A stretch of 64,000 nucleotides of DNA, taken from Campylobacter concisus (GTDB lineage Bacteria > Campylobacterota > Campylobacteria > Campylobacterales > Campylobacteraceae). The stretch is taken from positions 1,178,001-1,242,000 of the forward strand of contig NZ_CP012541.1 in the NCBI RefSeq assembly GCF_001298465.1, given 5' to 3'. The notes under the pieces were generated by a model. That model was not told the origin of the DNA. It saw only the letters and a list, made by a program, of their open reading frames with translations, and made no database searches. The translations under genes and the position numbers were made by a program. Positions 30,619 to 39,632 of the stretch are shown here, piece by piece (position 1 is the stretch's first letter; each line of letters begins with the position of its first letter).

Positions 30619-32430
30619 ATGTGTGGAATCGTAGGATACATCGGAGATAAAGAGAAAAAAGAGGTCATTTTAAGCGGCCTAAAAGAGCTTGAGTATCGCG
30701 GATACGACAGCGCTGGTATGGCTGTGATGAGTGATGGCAAGATTGATTTTTTTAAAGCGGTCGGCAAGCTTGAAAATTTAGCCCTAAAGACAAAGGACTT
30801 TACATCAACTGGCTTTGGCGTGGCGATAGGTCACACACGTTGGGCAACTCACGGCAAACCAACTGAGATAAATGCTCACCCACACCTTGGAGAGCACTCA
30901 TTTGTCGTTCACAACGGAATCATCGAAAACTACAAAGAGCTTAAAGATGAGCTTGAAGCAAAGGGTGTGAAATTTGTCAGCCAAACCGACACCGAAGTGA
31001 TCGTGCACCTTTTTGAAGAAATTTTAAAAGAGAAAAAAGACCCATTTAAAGCTTATGAGGCAACTATCGCAAAGCTAAGAGGCGCATACGCGACGCTACT
31101 TATCACCAAAACTGCACCTGATAAGATATTTTTCGCAAAAGATGCCGCTCCTATGGCGATAGGCAAAAGCGATAAAAAAGAGCTATATTTTGCCTCATCA
31201 GATGCCCCGCTTATCGGCAACGCAACAGAAGTGGCATATCTAGATGACAATAACTACGGCTATGTGAGCTTAGACGAGATAGCTGTTTTCAAACACGGCA
31301 AAAAGGCTAGCATAACATTTAACGCACTGCCAAAAGATAAGAGCTATGCCCAAAAAGAGGGTTATACATTTTTTATGGAGAAAGAAATTTACGAGCAAGG
31401 TGCAGTTGTATCTGAAACCATCATGGGCAGGGTTAAAAACCACAAAGTTACCCTTGAAAATTTAGACGATGAATACCTAAAAGGCATCGATGATGTCGTG
31501 CTTTGTGCGTGCGGCACGAGCTACCATGCAGCACTAACTGCAAGCTATCTTTTTGAAAGGCTTGCTAAAGTGAGGACAAAGGTCGAAGTGGCAAGCGAAT
31601 TTAGATATAGAAAGCCTTATCTAAACAAAAACTCGCTCTTCATCGTCATCTCACAAAGTGGCGAGACAGCTGATACTCTTGAGGCACTTAGGATCGCAAA
31701 AGAGGCTGGGCTAAAGACGCTTGCGATTTGCAACGTCGATAACTCATCTATCGTTAGACTAGCTGATAATACACTTCTAACTCGTGCTGGTATCGAAAAA
31801 GGTGTTGCAAGCACAAAAGCTTTCGCAACGCAGATCATCGTGCTTTGGATGCTTGTGCTTCAAATGGCGGTAGCGAAAGATTCTATCAGTAAAAAAGAGC
31901 TTGATCACGAGATCAAAACTCTTCTTCACATCCCACAAATTTTAAATATCAATAACTCTCTTCAAGAGAAGCTTCACCGCCTAAGCAAGCACTATTTGCA
32001 CGGGCATGGCTTCTTTTTTATCGGTAGAGATATCTTCTATCCGCTAGCACTTGAAGGTGCGTTAAAGCTTAAAGAAATTTCATATCTTCACGCCGAGGGC
32101 TATCCATCAGGCGAGATGAAACACGGTCCTATCGCACTTGCAGATGAGAAGCTATTTACAATCGCTTTAATGCCTCAAAATTTACTTTACGAAAAAACAA
32201 AAAGCAACGTCGAAGAGCTCGCTGCAAGAGATGCATACATCCTAGCGATAAGCCCACTTGAGTTTGAGCTAAGTGATGACTACGTAAAAACAAGCGTTCA
32301 AGATCACTATATGAGCGAATTTTTTGAGATGATGCTTGTACTTCAGCTACTTGCACTTGAAATTTCCGTTAGACTTGGCAACAACGTCGATATGCCAAGA
32401 AATCTCGCAAAAAGCGTAACTGTCGAATAA
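30619..32430 (+). CDS. glmS: Glutamine:fructose-6-phosphate aminotransferase GlmS
   Basis: A 603-residue enzyme making glucosamine-6-phosphate from glutamine and fructose-6-phosphate. Cys2 (MCGIVGYIG) is the N-terminal nucleophile of the glutaminase half, with GHTRWATHG near residue 72. Two SIS sugar-isomerase domains follow, with ACGTSYHA, SQSGETADT and the C-terminal LAKSVTVE. It follows the GlnD-like gene by three bases, so nitrogen-sensing and amino-sugar synthesis genes share a transcript. No glmS ribozyme is present upstream, as expected outside Gram-positives. Confidence 0.97.
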   Translation: MCGIVGYIGDKEKKEVILSGLKELEYRGYDSAGMAVMSDGKIDFFKAVGKLENLALKTKDFTSTGFGVAIGHTRWATHGKPTEINAHPHLGEHSFVVHNGIIENYKELKDELEAKGVKFVSQTDTEVIVHLFEEILKEKKDPFKAYEATIAKLRGAYATLLITKTAPDKIFFAKDAAPMAIGKSDKKELYFASSDAPLIGNATEVAYLDDNNYGYVSLDEIAVFKHGKKASITFNALPKDKSYAQKEGYTFFMEKEIYEQGAVVSETIMGRVKNHKVTLENLDDEYLKGIDDVVLCACGTSYHAALTASYLFERLAKVRTKVEVASEFRYRKPYLNKNSLFIVISQSGETADTLEALRIAKEAGLKTLAICNVDNSSIVRLADNTLLTRAGIEKGVASTKAFATQIIVLWMLVLQMAVAKDSISKKELDHEIKTLLHIPQILNINNSLQEKLHRLSKHYLHGHGFFFIGRDIFYPLALEGALKLKEISYLHAEGYPSGEMKHGPIALADEKLFTIALMPQNLLYEKTKSNVEELAARDAYILAISPLEFELSDDYVKTSVQDHYMSEFFEMMLVLQLLALEISVRLGNNVDMPRNLAKSVTVE

Positions 32431-32431
32431 T

Positions 32432-32461
32432 TTAACTGGCCAGCAAACACTGGCTAGTTAA
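32432..32461 (+). terminator. Rho-independent terminator of the glmS transcript
   Basis: A 12-base stem (TTAACTGGCCAG with CTGGCTAGTTAA, one G-T pair) around a 6-base loop, two bases after the glmS stop, followed by AATTTTAGTTG. Confidence 0.75.
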
Positions 32462-32565
32462 ATTTTAGTTGAAATTTTGCATTAAATTTTATGAAATGCT
32501 GTTTTTGCAAGAACACGATCCAGCTAAAATTTATCTAGCCTTAGTTTGATTTTTTATACTTTACT

Positions 32566-32732
32566 ATGGCAATAAAAAATGGTGGCATAGATATAGTTTT
32601 TGATGTGACTAAAAACTTAATGAGTTAAGTAAAAAGAATAAGAATATCGCACTGGAGTATTTTGAGATGATGTGCGATATTAAAAATCAAAAAGTGGATA
32701 TTTGTCCGATCTTGTTGGCATTTTCTCTTTAA
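32566..32732 (+). pseudogene. Possible decayed gene remnant downstream of glmS
   Basis: The 350-base gap after the glmS terminator has no intact gene. It holds two short open stretches in different frames: 20 codons from ATG 32566 (including GGIDIVFDVTKNLMS) and about 35 codons ending at the TAA at 32730-32732 (including ALEYFEMMCDIKN and VDICPILLAFSL). They read like one protein broken by a frameshift. I do not recognise the family, and chance open frames cannot be excluded. Confidence 0.25.
32643..32681 (-). terminator. Perfect 10-base hairpin, possible minus-strand terminator
   Basis: AATATCGCAC (32643-32652) and GTGCGATATT (32672-32681) pair perfectly over a 19-base loop. On the minus strand it is followed by CTTATTCTTTTTAC. 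It could end the dapD/DJ-1-like transcript, about 135 bases after the last stop. Confidence 0.4.
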
Positions 32733-32815
32733 ACGCAAAAGAGATGTTAATTAAAAGCGCTATATTAAAGCTTTTTTGTAGCCCACTAAACTAAAAAATT
32801 TAAAGCTCAAAACTC

Positions 32816-33310
32816 TTAAAATTTATCTTTACCCAGTATCGTTACCAGCTGTTCTTTGATTCTATCATCGAATTCACTAACACTTATGACACCCCTGCTT
32901 TCGCACATCTTAGCGTCATTAACATCGCAGTAGTCACCCAGTGCATTTTTGTATCCGCCCCTTATGCAAGCCTCTCTGTCTTCTAAAAATCCAGCACCAC
33001 CAAGGATAAGCACGCCAAGGTCAAAACCTATCTTAAATTTCGCACTCGCCGAGCTTTTAACCCAGCTTAAAAATATCTCATCGTATCTTAATCCAAGTGC
33101 TCCAACGCCATCTGGCACTACCAAAATATCCACACCATAAAGGCTCTCAGCATAAATTTCTGGATGAAGCCTGACGCCAAATTCATCGATTATCTCAGGC
33201 TTTAGTGCGTAAGTCTTGATATTAAAATCCTCAAATTTATGTAAAAAATCATAAATTTTGGCAAAGCTTAGTAGATTTAGCTTGTCAAACATCAAAATGC
33301 CAACTTTCAT
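32816..33310 (-). CDS. DJ-1/PfpI-like protein lacking the nucleophile cysteine
   Basis: A 164-residue single-domain protein of the DJ-1/ThiJ/PfpI fold: KVGILMFDKLNLLSFA at the N-terminus, DILVVPDGVG near residue 61 and GGAGFLEDREACIRGG near residue 103. In active members the nucleophile elbow reads V-C-T-G just before this last segment; here it reads FDLG, with Asp97 where the cysteine should be. It is therefore unlikely to act as a classical DJ-1 glyoxalase/deglycase or PfpI peptidase and may be a ligand-binding member. It follows dapD by 11 bases on the same strand. Confidence 0.8.
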   Translation of the reverse strand: MKVGILMFDKLNLLSFAKIYDFLHKFEDFNIKTYALKPEIIDEFGVRLHPEIYAESLYGVDILVVPDGVGALGLRYDEIFLSWVKSSASAKFKIGFDLGVLILGGAGFLEDREACIRGGYKNALGDYCDVNDAKMCESRGVISVSEFDDRIKEQLVTILGKDKF

Positions 33311-33321
33311 GCTAGCTCCTT

Positions 33322-34521
33322 TTAATGAAGTGCCTCATTTAGCTTGATCGCCCTTTTGCTCGCACTTGCAGTGATCTGACCTGTTTGGCTATTTTGTCTA
33401 AAATGAAGTCCATTTAGCCCGCCAAGCTCAAGTGCTTTGTAAATTTCAGCTTCAAATTTAAACTCTGGATTTAGCTTAGCTAACTTTTCGCGCTCGCTAG
33501 CTGATATATAGACCTTTGTGCCTTCAAGCACTGCTATGCCAGCATCCACGATGCAGTTATCACCAAGAGGTACGCCTGTAACTGAGTTTGCCCCAAGCAA
33601 GCAGTGTTTGCCGATGCTTACAGGGTTGCCATTTGTGCCACTTAGCACGCCAAGTATGCTAGCTCCGCCACCTACGTCGCTACCCTCGCCAACTACGACA
33701 GAGCTGCTGACTCTGCCTTCAACCATTACGCCACCAGTTGTACCTGCGTTAAAGTTGATGTAAGCAGCACCAGGCATAACGACTGTGCCAGGATACACGG
33801 CAGCACCCATGCGAACCTTGGCTGAGTCTAAAATTCTCGTATTATCAGCTGGGATGATGTGGCTTAAAAATCTTGGGAATTTATCGACGCTAACGATCGC
33901 TGGATATTCGCCAAACATCTTTAGAGAAATTTCATTTTCTCTTAGCCATTCAAGCTCGATTGGCGTATTTTGGCTAGTCCATGCAACATTTGGCAACACA
34001 CCAAAAGCTCCATCAAGCACAATCGTTCTAGGTGCGACTTTGCCAAGCGATATCAAGTAAAGCTTGAGATATACGGCCTCTACGCTAAGTGGTTTTGCAT
34101 CATCAAACAAAAACACAAGCTTAAATTTATTCTCATTTAGTTCAAGATCGTCATCAAATGCCATTTTTACAGCATGCAAATTTTGTACATTTTTATGAGA
34201 GCTTATCTCTTTTTCAAAGACGCTAAAGAGCTTGCTAGCTTTTTTCACCACTTTTGGTGTAAGATCAGCTACAAATTCAGAGCCGTTAAAATCAACCTTA
34301 ACATCACATTTTTGCAAAGCATAGATATAAGCGGCTGCGCTTAAAAAACTCTCTTTGTAATTTACAACAGCAAATGTCGCTTGCAAAATTTTATCTGTAT
34401 TTTTTTGTCCACGATCGATCCTAGCGATACCAAAAGCAAGCGGATCTTTATAGCCATCTTTTTTTCTAAATTCTTCAAAAAATTCCTTAAATTCATTTGC
34501 ATCTTTAAACTCTTTAGACAT
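33322..34521 (-). CDS. dapD: Tetrahydrodipicolinate N-succinyltransferase DapD (epsilonproteobacterial type)
   Basis: A 399-residue enzyme of the succinylase route to lysine and meso-diaminopimelate, needed for peptidoglycan. The C-terminal half is a left-handed beta helix with hexapeptide repeats (AAVYPGTVVMPGAAYINFNA, then GGGASILGVLSGTNGNP). The extra-long N-terminal domain of about 180 residues is typical of the Campylobacter/Helicobacter form and unlike the 274-residue E. coli enzyme. In C. jejuni dapD (Cj1605c, recalled) is next to mrp; here about 4 kb of other genes lie between them. Confidence 0.93.
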   Translation of the reverse strand: MSKEFKDANEFKEFFEEFRKKDGYKDPLAFGIARIDRGQKNTDKILQATFAVVNYKESFLSAAAYIYALQKCDVKVDFNGSEFVADLTPKVVKKASKLFSVFEKEISSHKNVQNLHAVKMAFDDDLELNENKFKLVFLFDDAKPLSVEAVYLKLYLISLGKVAPRTIVLDGAFGVLPNVAWTSQNTPIELEWLRENEISLKMFGEYPAIVSVDKFPRFLSHIIPADNTRILDSAKVRMGAAVYPGTVVMPGAAYINFNAGTTGGVMVEGRVSSSVVVGEGSDVGGGASILGVLSGTNGNPVSIGKHCLLGANSVTGVPLGDNCIVDAGIAVLEGTKVYISASEREKLAKLNPEFKFEAEIYKALELGGLNGLHFRQNSQTGQITASASKRAIKLNEALH

Positions 34522-34675
34522 CTATTCTCCTTTAAATTTTTTCTTAGTCTAGCCAAAAATGGCTAAAAATTTTATGATTTTAAGTCCATTAAAATTTTAA
34601 ATATTTTTAATAATGATTAATCTTATCATAAAGTAAATTGCAATAAGATTTTGCAAATTTAAAGAAGGAGTTTAA

Positions 34676-35278
34676 ATGTCAAATTTAATAACAAAACCTA
34701 GATTTGCTCTGGCTGCATTGATCGGCCTTGTTGCTGGCGTTGTCTCAGCTTTTGTCAAATGGGGAGCAGAATTCCCACTTCCTCCAAGAAGTCCGATGGA
34801 TATGTTTAACGCTGCTTGCGGACCAGAGAGTACCATTAGGGCAGCCGATGCGATCGATTGCTCTAGAAATTTCTTAAATCCGCCTTATGTATTTTTAAGG
34901 GATTATTTGGGCGTAGCCGATCCAAATGCCGCTATTTACGAGTTTGCAGGGCATGCGTTTAACTACGTAATGATGACGCATATATTATTTTCGATCGTTT
35001 TTGCGGTTGCTTATTGTGTTTTGGCTGAGAAATTTCCAAAGATTACAATATGGCAAGGCTTACTAGTTGGCATTATCGTAAATATCGCTGTTCACGTGAT
35101 CACATTACCTATTTTGGGGCTTACTCCACCACTTTGGACACTTCCTTGGTACGAGCATGTATCTGAATTTGTCGGCCACATGATATGGTTCTGGTCGATA
35201 GAGATCATCCGTCATGACCTAAGAGCTAGGATCACAAAAGAAAAAGATCCAAGTGATTATTGCTGCTGCAACGCATAA
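34676..35278 (+). CDS. YagU/DUF1440-family inner-membrane protein
   Basis: A 200-residue protein with four or so membrane helices. [20 protein letters not shown] at the start, [21 protein letters not shown] and the [19 protein letters not shown] stretch fit YagU, an E. coli inner-membrane protein linked to acid resistance. The C-terminus DYCCCNA has three consecutive cysteines, which is unusual and could bind metal. AAGGAG precedes the ATG. It is divergent from dapD across 154 AT-rich bases and stands alone on its strand. Confidence 0.85.
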   Translation: MSNLITKPRFALAALIGLVAGVVSAFVKWGAEFPLPPRSPMDMFNAACGPESTIRAADAIDCSRNFLNPPYVFLRDYLGVADPNAAIYEFAGHAFNYVMMTHILFSIVFAVAYCVLAEKFPKITIWQGLLVGIIVNIAVHVITLPILGLTPPLWTLPWYEHVSEFVGHMIWFWSIEIIRHDLRARITKEKDPSDYCCCNA

Positions 35279-35288
35279 ATGCAAATTT

Positions 35289-35321
35289 TTGCTGTTTTGG
35301 GCTAAAAACCTAAAACAGCAA
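35289..35321. terminator. Bidirectional-type terminator hairpin between convergent genes
   Basis: TTGCTGTTTTGGG (35289-35301) pairs with CCTAAAACAGCAA (35309-35321) over 13 base pairs with one G-T, 7-base loop. It sits between the stops of yagU and the minus-strand gene at 35363. Confidence 0.65.
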
Positions 35322-35362
35322 CCAAATTTATCTCACCGTTTAAAAGCAAAATTTATCCGCGA

Positions 35363-35815
35363 TTAGCACTCCTGGCTAAGCTCTAAATTTTCTAAACGAA
35401 GTGGCTTTTCACCTTCAAAAATCACCCCAATACCGAAAGGTTCGCAAATATCAAGCACACCATCGGCAAATCTCATCAGCCACTGCTTATCTTGCGCATA
35501 AAAAGTACACTGTGGGGACTCAAACGGTAGATCGCAAACTGGCACATCAAGCGCTCTAAGCTCGTCCTTGCTCAAAAAGCACCCTCGCCTAAGCTCATCT
35601 TTTAAAAAGACAAGCGCCTCTTTTACATACCGGTCAATATCGTTGGCAATGCGCTCTGCTAGCAAAGTAGTCTCATCATCCACATCTGCCCCATCTGTGC
35701 TAACGAGGCAAAATAGCACCTGACCGAAATTTTCGCTCATTAGCTTCACCTCCGCATACCAGATAAAGCCACCATCTGTCGCTATTTTTTCAAGTTCGCC
35801 AAATTTCAAAGTCAT
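35363..35815 (-). CDS. Acidic cytoplasmic protein of unknown function
   Basis: A 150-residue soluble protein, strongly acidic, with five cysteines and no signal peptide. The opening strand pattern (LKFGELEKIATDGGFIWYAEVKL), then VLFCLVSTDGADVDDETTLLAERIANDIDRY, suggests a small alpha/beta domain of the kind seen in orphan immunity-type DUF families, but I cannot name it. It is a single gene between two hairpins, with ATG at 35815 and no co-oriented neighbour within 170 bases. Confidence 0.6.
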   Translation of the reverse strand: MTLKFGELEKIATDGGFIWYAEVKLMSENFGQVLFCLVSTDGADVDDETTLLAERIANDIDRYVKEALVFLKDELRRGCFLSKDELRALDVPVCDLPFESPQCTFYAQDKQWLMRFADGVLDICEPFGIGVIFEGEKPLRLENLELSQEC

Positions 35816-35915
35816 TTTTTATTCTCATTTTTGTGGTTTTGCTACTCTTTTGCAAAAAGAGCCAAATTTAAGCAAATTTGTAGTGAGCTAAAATTTATTA
35901 TCTAAAATGGAGATA

Positions 35916-35964
35916 GCTTGTAAATTTGCCCTTTTAGCATAAAGCAAAAGCTAAATTTACAAGC
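35916..35964. terminator. 12-base perfect inverted repeat, terminator-like
   Basis: GCTTGTAAATTT (35916-35927) and AAATTTACAAGC (35953-35964) pair perfectly; the loop itself contains a second weaker stem (CTTTTAGC with GCAAAAG). Plus-strand sequence after it is AATTTTTCAGTTTTT. It probably ends the minus-strand gene at 35988. Confidence 0.45.
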
Positions 35965-35987
35965 AATTTTTCAGTTTTTCTCGCTAT

Positions 35988-36677
35988 TTAAAAGCAAAAT
36001 TTCTCATCAGTGCCATTTTGCTTGCGCATAGCTTTAAAGTTAGCAAGATTGTCTTTGTCTAAAAAGTAATCTTTCTCTTTTTTATTGCGGGCTTCAAGCT
36101 TTTCTATGCCTTTTGCAAGGGCTGCTTTTCTATCTTCGTGAGGCGAGCTAAATTCTGGCGAAAACATCGCTTCATAGGCATTTTTCTTAGTCCATTCAAG
36201 TGCTTTATCAGCGATCTCTTGTTGCTTTTTGATATCGCAAAATGCGTAAGGATTGACCACATCACCAACAAGCTTCATAAACGCCCCTATCGCAGCCACC
36301 ACGTCAGCAAATTTCTCGCCCTCCATGTCTATAACACCTCTTAGCAAGATCGCGCGATTTTTTGCCACGTAAAACCAAAATACCGCATCATCGCGAAGTC
36401 CGAGGTCATAAGCGCGAGCTGATAGAACAAAAAGAGTTATCGGAGAGACCATTTGCGGGGCGTCTTGCACGATCTTTTCTGCCTTTTTAAAGTCCTCTAC
36501 TTTGCCACTTTTTAAAAGCTCATCTATCTTGTCATAGACCTTGACATATTCCACCTTGCCAGCGTTTGCTGAGTAGTAAGGCGTGACGTAGATGTCGATA
36601 CTTCTTACTTTGCCGTCGTTTGCAAAGCCACATACCGCTGTAAAAAGTAGCATCGAAAGCAGTGATAAAATTTTCAT
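35988..36677 (-). CDS. Exported protein of unknown function
   Basis: A 229-residue protein with a clear signal peptide (MKILSLLSMLLFTAVCGFA). The mature part is helical and charged, with the pattern of a small TPR/Sel1-like solenoid (TLFVLSARAYDLGLRDDAVFWFYVAKNRA), then a two-cysteine C-terminal region (CDIKK and EKFCF) that could form a disulfide in the periplasm. AAGGAG precedes the ATG. It is monocistronic by context. I do not recognise the family. Confidence 0.7.
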   Translation of the reverse strand: MKILSLLSMLLFTAVCGFANDGKVRSIDIYVTPYYSANAGKVEYVKVYDKIDELLKSGKVEDFKKAEKIVQDAPQMVSPITLFVLSARAYDLGLRDDAVFWFYVAKNRAILLRGVIDMEGEKFADVVAAIGAFMKLVGDVVNPYAFCDIKKQQEIADKALEWTKKNAYEAMFSPEFSSPHEDRKAALAKGIEKLEARNKKEKDYFLDKDNLANFKAMRKQNGTDEKFCF

Positions 36678-36748
36678 TTTAACTCCTTGGTTTAAAATTT
36701 TTATTATTTTAACTAAAAGCAGTTGAAAGGTTGGGATAAATTTGAAAG

Positions 36749-36775
36749 AAAGTCCGCAAATTTAAAGCGGACTTT
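36749..36775 (-). terminator. Terminator hairpin of the UPF0237-UPF0210 transcript
   Basis: AAAGTCCGC (36749-36757) and GCGGACTTT (36767-36775) pair perfectly over nine bases with a 9-base loop, six bases after the UPF0210 stop; the minus strand then reads CTTTCAAATTT. Confidence 0.6.
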
Positions 36776-36780
36776 GAAGA

Positions 36781-38118
36781 TTAGTTTTTAAAACTATGGA
36801 TAGGTGCTGGAATTTGTCCGCCACGAGCGATAAAGTCGGCACTTGAAGCCTTATTTATCTTCATCACAGGCGCTCTTCCTAAAAGGCCGCCAAACTCGAT
36901 CATATCGCCCTCACGTCCAAGAGGTATGATACGAACGGCCGTTGTTTTTTGATTTATCACGCCGATAGCCGCCTCATCAGCGATCATCGCAGCTATACTC
37001 TGGCTTGGCGTGTCCGCAGGTATGGCGATCATATCAAGTCCCACCGAGCATATCGCCGTCATCGCTTCAAGCTTTTCTAAATTTAGCGATCCCGAGCGCA
37101 CCGCAGCTATCATGCCCTCGTCTTCTGAAACCGGGATAAAGGCACCACTTAAGCCGCCAACTTGATTGCACGCCATGACGCCACCTTTTTTGACCGCGTC
37201 ATTTAGCAGAGCAAGTGCCGCAGTCGTGCCGTGCGTACCAACAGCCTCAAGCCCCATCTCCTCAAGCACACGAGCCACCGAGTCGCCAACAGCTGGCGTT
37301 GGAGCAAGAGAGAGATCGACGATACCAAATTTAACCCCAAGGCGCTCGCTCGCCATTTGACCAACTAACTGACCGATACGAGTGATCTTAAATGCCGTCT
37401 TTTTCACAGTCTCAGCCACCACGTCAAAGCTCTCGCCACGCACCTTTTCAAGGGCTCTTTTGACGACGCCTGGGCCTGAAACGCCGACATTTATCACCAC
37501 ATCAGCCTCGCCCACACCGTGAAATGCACCAGCCATGAAAGGATTGTCCTCGACTGCATTTGCAAAGACAACAAGCTTCGCACAGCCCATCTCTGATGCC
37601 GCCGCCGTCTCTTTTATGATGCGTCCCATGTCACGCACTGCGCTCATATTTATGCCACTTTTTGTTGAGCCGACATTGACGCTTGAGCACACTTTTGCGG
37701 TTTGTGCTAGTGCTTGCGGGATAGAATTTATCAAAATTTCATCGCCCTTTTGATAGCCCTTTTGCACTAGAGCCGAAAAACCACCTATAAAATCAATACC
37801 AACTTCAATAGCCGCCCTATCAAGCGTCTTTGCGATCATCACGTAGTCTTTTGCATCCGTTGCGGCGCCGATTATCGAGATAGGCGTCACGCTCACTCTT
37901 TTATTGACGATTGGTATGCCTAGTTCAGCGGAAATTTCGTTGCCCACTCTAACTAGGTCTTTGGCTTTAGTGGTGATTTTTGCGTAAATTTTGTCGCAGG
38001 CTTTATTGATGTCAGGATCGATGCAGTCAAGCAAACTAATGCCCATCGTGATCGTTCTGATGTCAAAATTTTGCTCCTCGATCATCGAGATCGTTTCGGT
38101 TACGTTTTTGATATCCAT
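36781..38118 (-). CDS. UPF0210/PFL-family protein (DUF711)
   Basis: A 445-residue cytoplasmic protein closely following the conserved UPF0210 pattern: [44 protein letters not shown] near residue 208 and [12 protein letters not shown] near residue 355. The family shares a glycyl-radical-like PFL fold but no enzymatic reaction is established. It is almost always next to the ACT protein UPF0237, as here (nine bases apart), suggesting an amino-acid-responsive partner. Confidence 0.93.
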   Translation of the reverse strand: MDIKNVTETISMIEEQNFDIRTITMGISLLDCIDPDINKACDKIYAKITTKAKDLVRVGNEISAELGIPIVNKRVSVTPISIIGAATDAKDYVMIAKTLDRAAIEVGIDFIGGFSALVQKGYQKGDEILINSIPQALAQTAKVCSSVNVGSTKSGINMSAVRDMGRIIKETAAASEMGCAKLVVFANAVEDNPFMAGAFHGVGEADVVINVGVSGPGVVKRALEKVRGESFDVVAETVKKTAFKITRIGQLVGQMASERLGVKFGIVDLSLAPTPAVGDSVARVLEEMGLEAVGTHGTTAALALLNDAVKKGGVMACNQVGGLSGAFIPVSEDEGMIAAVRSGSLNLEKLEAMTAICSVGLDMIAIPADTPSQSIAAMIADEAAIGVINQKTTAVRIIPLGREGDMIEFGGLLGRAPVMKINKASSADFIARGGQIPAPIHSFKN

Positions 38119-38127
38119 CTTTTGTCC

Positions 38128-38394
38128 TTAAATTTTGTGCATAGCATCAAAAATAGCTGAGCTTTGGATATTTATCTTTACTTTTAGGCTCTCTCCAAGT
38201 TTATCTAGCTCCACTCTTAAGGCTGTAAAGTCCTTATTTTCATCGCTTGAAACCACCGCCATCATCGTGAAAAAGTCGCTCAAAATAGTCTGGCTTATAT
38301 CATCTATATTTAGCCCTAGCTCGCTAAGCTTTGCTGAGACGCCAGCAACGATGCCGACTCTATCTTTTCCGACTACGGTTACGATCGCTTTCAT
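38128..38394 (-). CDS. UPF0237 ACT-domain protein
   Basis: An 88-residue protein that is one ACT domain: AIVTVVGKDRVGIVAGVSAKLSELG is the beta-alpha ligand-binding element, and the rest completes the fold. ACT domains bind amino acids to regulate a partner. It is first in a two-gene unit with the UPF0210 gene. In Gram-positive species this family was named Gcv-like regulators; here no gcv gene is nearby. Confidence 0.93.
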   Translation of the reverse strand: MKAIVTVVGKDRVGIVAGVSAKLSELGLNIDDISQTILSDFFTMMAVVSSDENKDFTALRVELDKLGESLKVKINIQSSAIFDAMHKI

Positions 38395-38425
38395 GTTTTC
38401 TCCTATTAAATTTAAATGATTGCAT

Positions 38426-38507
38426 TTTGGCTACAAAATTTAAACCCTGCATCAAGCAAAGCCAAATTTTGGTAGCCAAATTCAAACTGGCAAATTTTAA
38501 AATTTGC
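38426..38507. repeat. Inverted repeats between UPF0237 and mrp
   Basis: TTTGGCTAC (38426-38434) and GTAGCCAAA (38472-38480) form a 9-base stem with a 37-base loop. Just beyond, an 18-base perfect palindrome GCAAATTTTAAAATTTGC spans 38490-38507, immediately before the mrp stop region. They may serve as terminator for mrp and leader structure for the UPF0237 gene. Confidence 0.5.
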
Positions 38508-38531
38508 TCTAAATTTTATCTTTTGTAAATT

Positions 38532-39632
38532 TTACTTCGAGCAAGCACTCTTGCCGTCATTTACTGGTTGGATCGCTGAGTTATCAGCTCCGCCATCACT
38601 ATTTATATTTTCTATCACTTCCCAAAGTCTAGCAGCCGCGCTCTCGTAGCGTTTTGCAGTGACTGAGTTTGGCTCGTAGAAGCTAACTGGCTTACCATTA
38701 TCGCCGCCCACACGAACAGCTGGCTCGATAGGGATTTCAGCTAAAATTTGCGTGTTGTAAGCTTTCGCCACCTCTTCAGTCGTACCTTTGCCAAAGATGT
38801 CATACTCTTTTCCATTATCTGGGCAGATAAAACCGCTCATATTTTCGATGACGCCAGCGATTGGAATGTGGAGCTTCTCAAACATATCAAGCGCACGCTT
38901 GCTATCGTCAAGTGCTACCACTTGTGGTGTTGTGACGCAGACACCTGCCGTTACCGGCACGCTTTGAGCTAGAGTTAGCTGTGCGTCGCCCGTTCCTGGA
39001 GGCATATCAAGAAACAAGACATCAAGCTCACTCCAAAGCACGTCTTTTAGTAGCTGCTCGATCGCTTTCATGATCATTGAGCCACGCCAGATAAGGCTCA
39101 TGCCCTCCTCCATCAAAACGCCCATACTCATCATCTCCACGCCGTGGCTAAGTATCGGTTTTAGCTTGTTACCAACGACTTGTGGCTGAGTATTTACTTC
39201 GCCAAGCATTCTTGGGATATTTGGTCCGTAGATGTCAGCGTCTAAAATTCCCACTTTCTTGCCTAGTTTTGCCATTGAGATGGCTAAATTTAGAGTCGTG
39301 GTTGATTTACCAACGCCGCCTTTACCTGAGCTTACCATTACGAAATTTTTAACTTGTGGTGCGATATTTTTACCACTTTGAGTGTTACTTTTCTCCTCAG
39401 GTATCTTTGGCTGGATCAAATTTAGCGCGTACTCGTTTGAGCCCATGACACGTTTGATGTCCGCTTTTAGCTCGTTTGCCACATCAGGATTTGAGCTAAC
39501 GATCTCGACTTCGATTAAAATTTTCTCGCCGATTTCTACATTTTTTACAAAGCCAAAGCTAACGATATCTTTTTCAAAGCCCGGATATATGACGCCTTTT
39601 AGTCTATTTAAGACCTCTTCTTTATTTAACAT
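38532..39632 (-). CDS. mrp: Mrp/ApbC-family iron-sulfur cluster carrier ATPase
   Basis: A 366-residue P-loop ATPase. The N-terminal MIP18-like (DUF59) domain covers about residues 1-85; the deviant Walker A is [13 protein letters not shown] near residue 102 and [14 protein letters not shown] follows. The family carries Fe-S clusters to apoproteins using a CxxC motif at the dimer face. Here the matching place reads [10 protein letters not shown], with only one of the two cysteines. The gene overlaps thiC by seven bases, so it is translated with an Fe-S enzyme that ApbC is known to serve. Confidence 0.93.
   Translation of the reverse strand: MLNKEEVLNRLKGVIYPGFEKDIVSFGFVKNVEIGEKILIEVEIVSSNPDVANELKADIKRVMGSNEYALNLIQPKIPEEKSNTQSGKNIAPQVKNFVMVSSGKGGVGKSTTTLNLAISMAKLGKKVGILDADIYGPNIPRMLGEVNTQPQVVGNKLKPILSHGVEMMSMGVLMEEGMSLIWRGSMIMKAIEQLLKDVLWSELDVLFLDMPPGTGDAQLTLAQSVPVTAGVCVTTPQVVALDDSKRALDMFEKLHIPIAGVIENMSGFICPDNGKEYDIFGKGTTEEVAKAYNTQILAEIPIEPAVRVGGDNGKPVSFYEPNSVTAKRYESAAARLWEVIENINSDGGADNSAIQPVNDGKSACSK

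Noticed and set aside
30615-30619. glmS ribozyme
   Set aside because: The glmS ATG follows the previous stop by only a few bases, so there is no leader to hold a ribozyme.
32566-32628. A genuine 20-residue peptide gene
   Set aside because: No ribosome-binding site is evident and the frame ends quickly; I treat it as part of a possible remnant.
34605-34640. Fur-box-like sequence between dapD and yagU
   Set aside because: Only a short ATGAT/ATCAT inverted match in very AT-rich DNA, well short of a 19-base Fur consensus, and neither neighbour is an iron gene.
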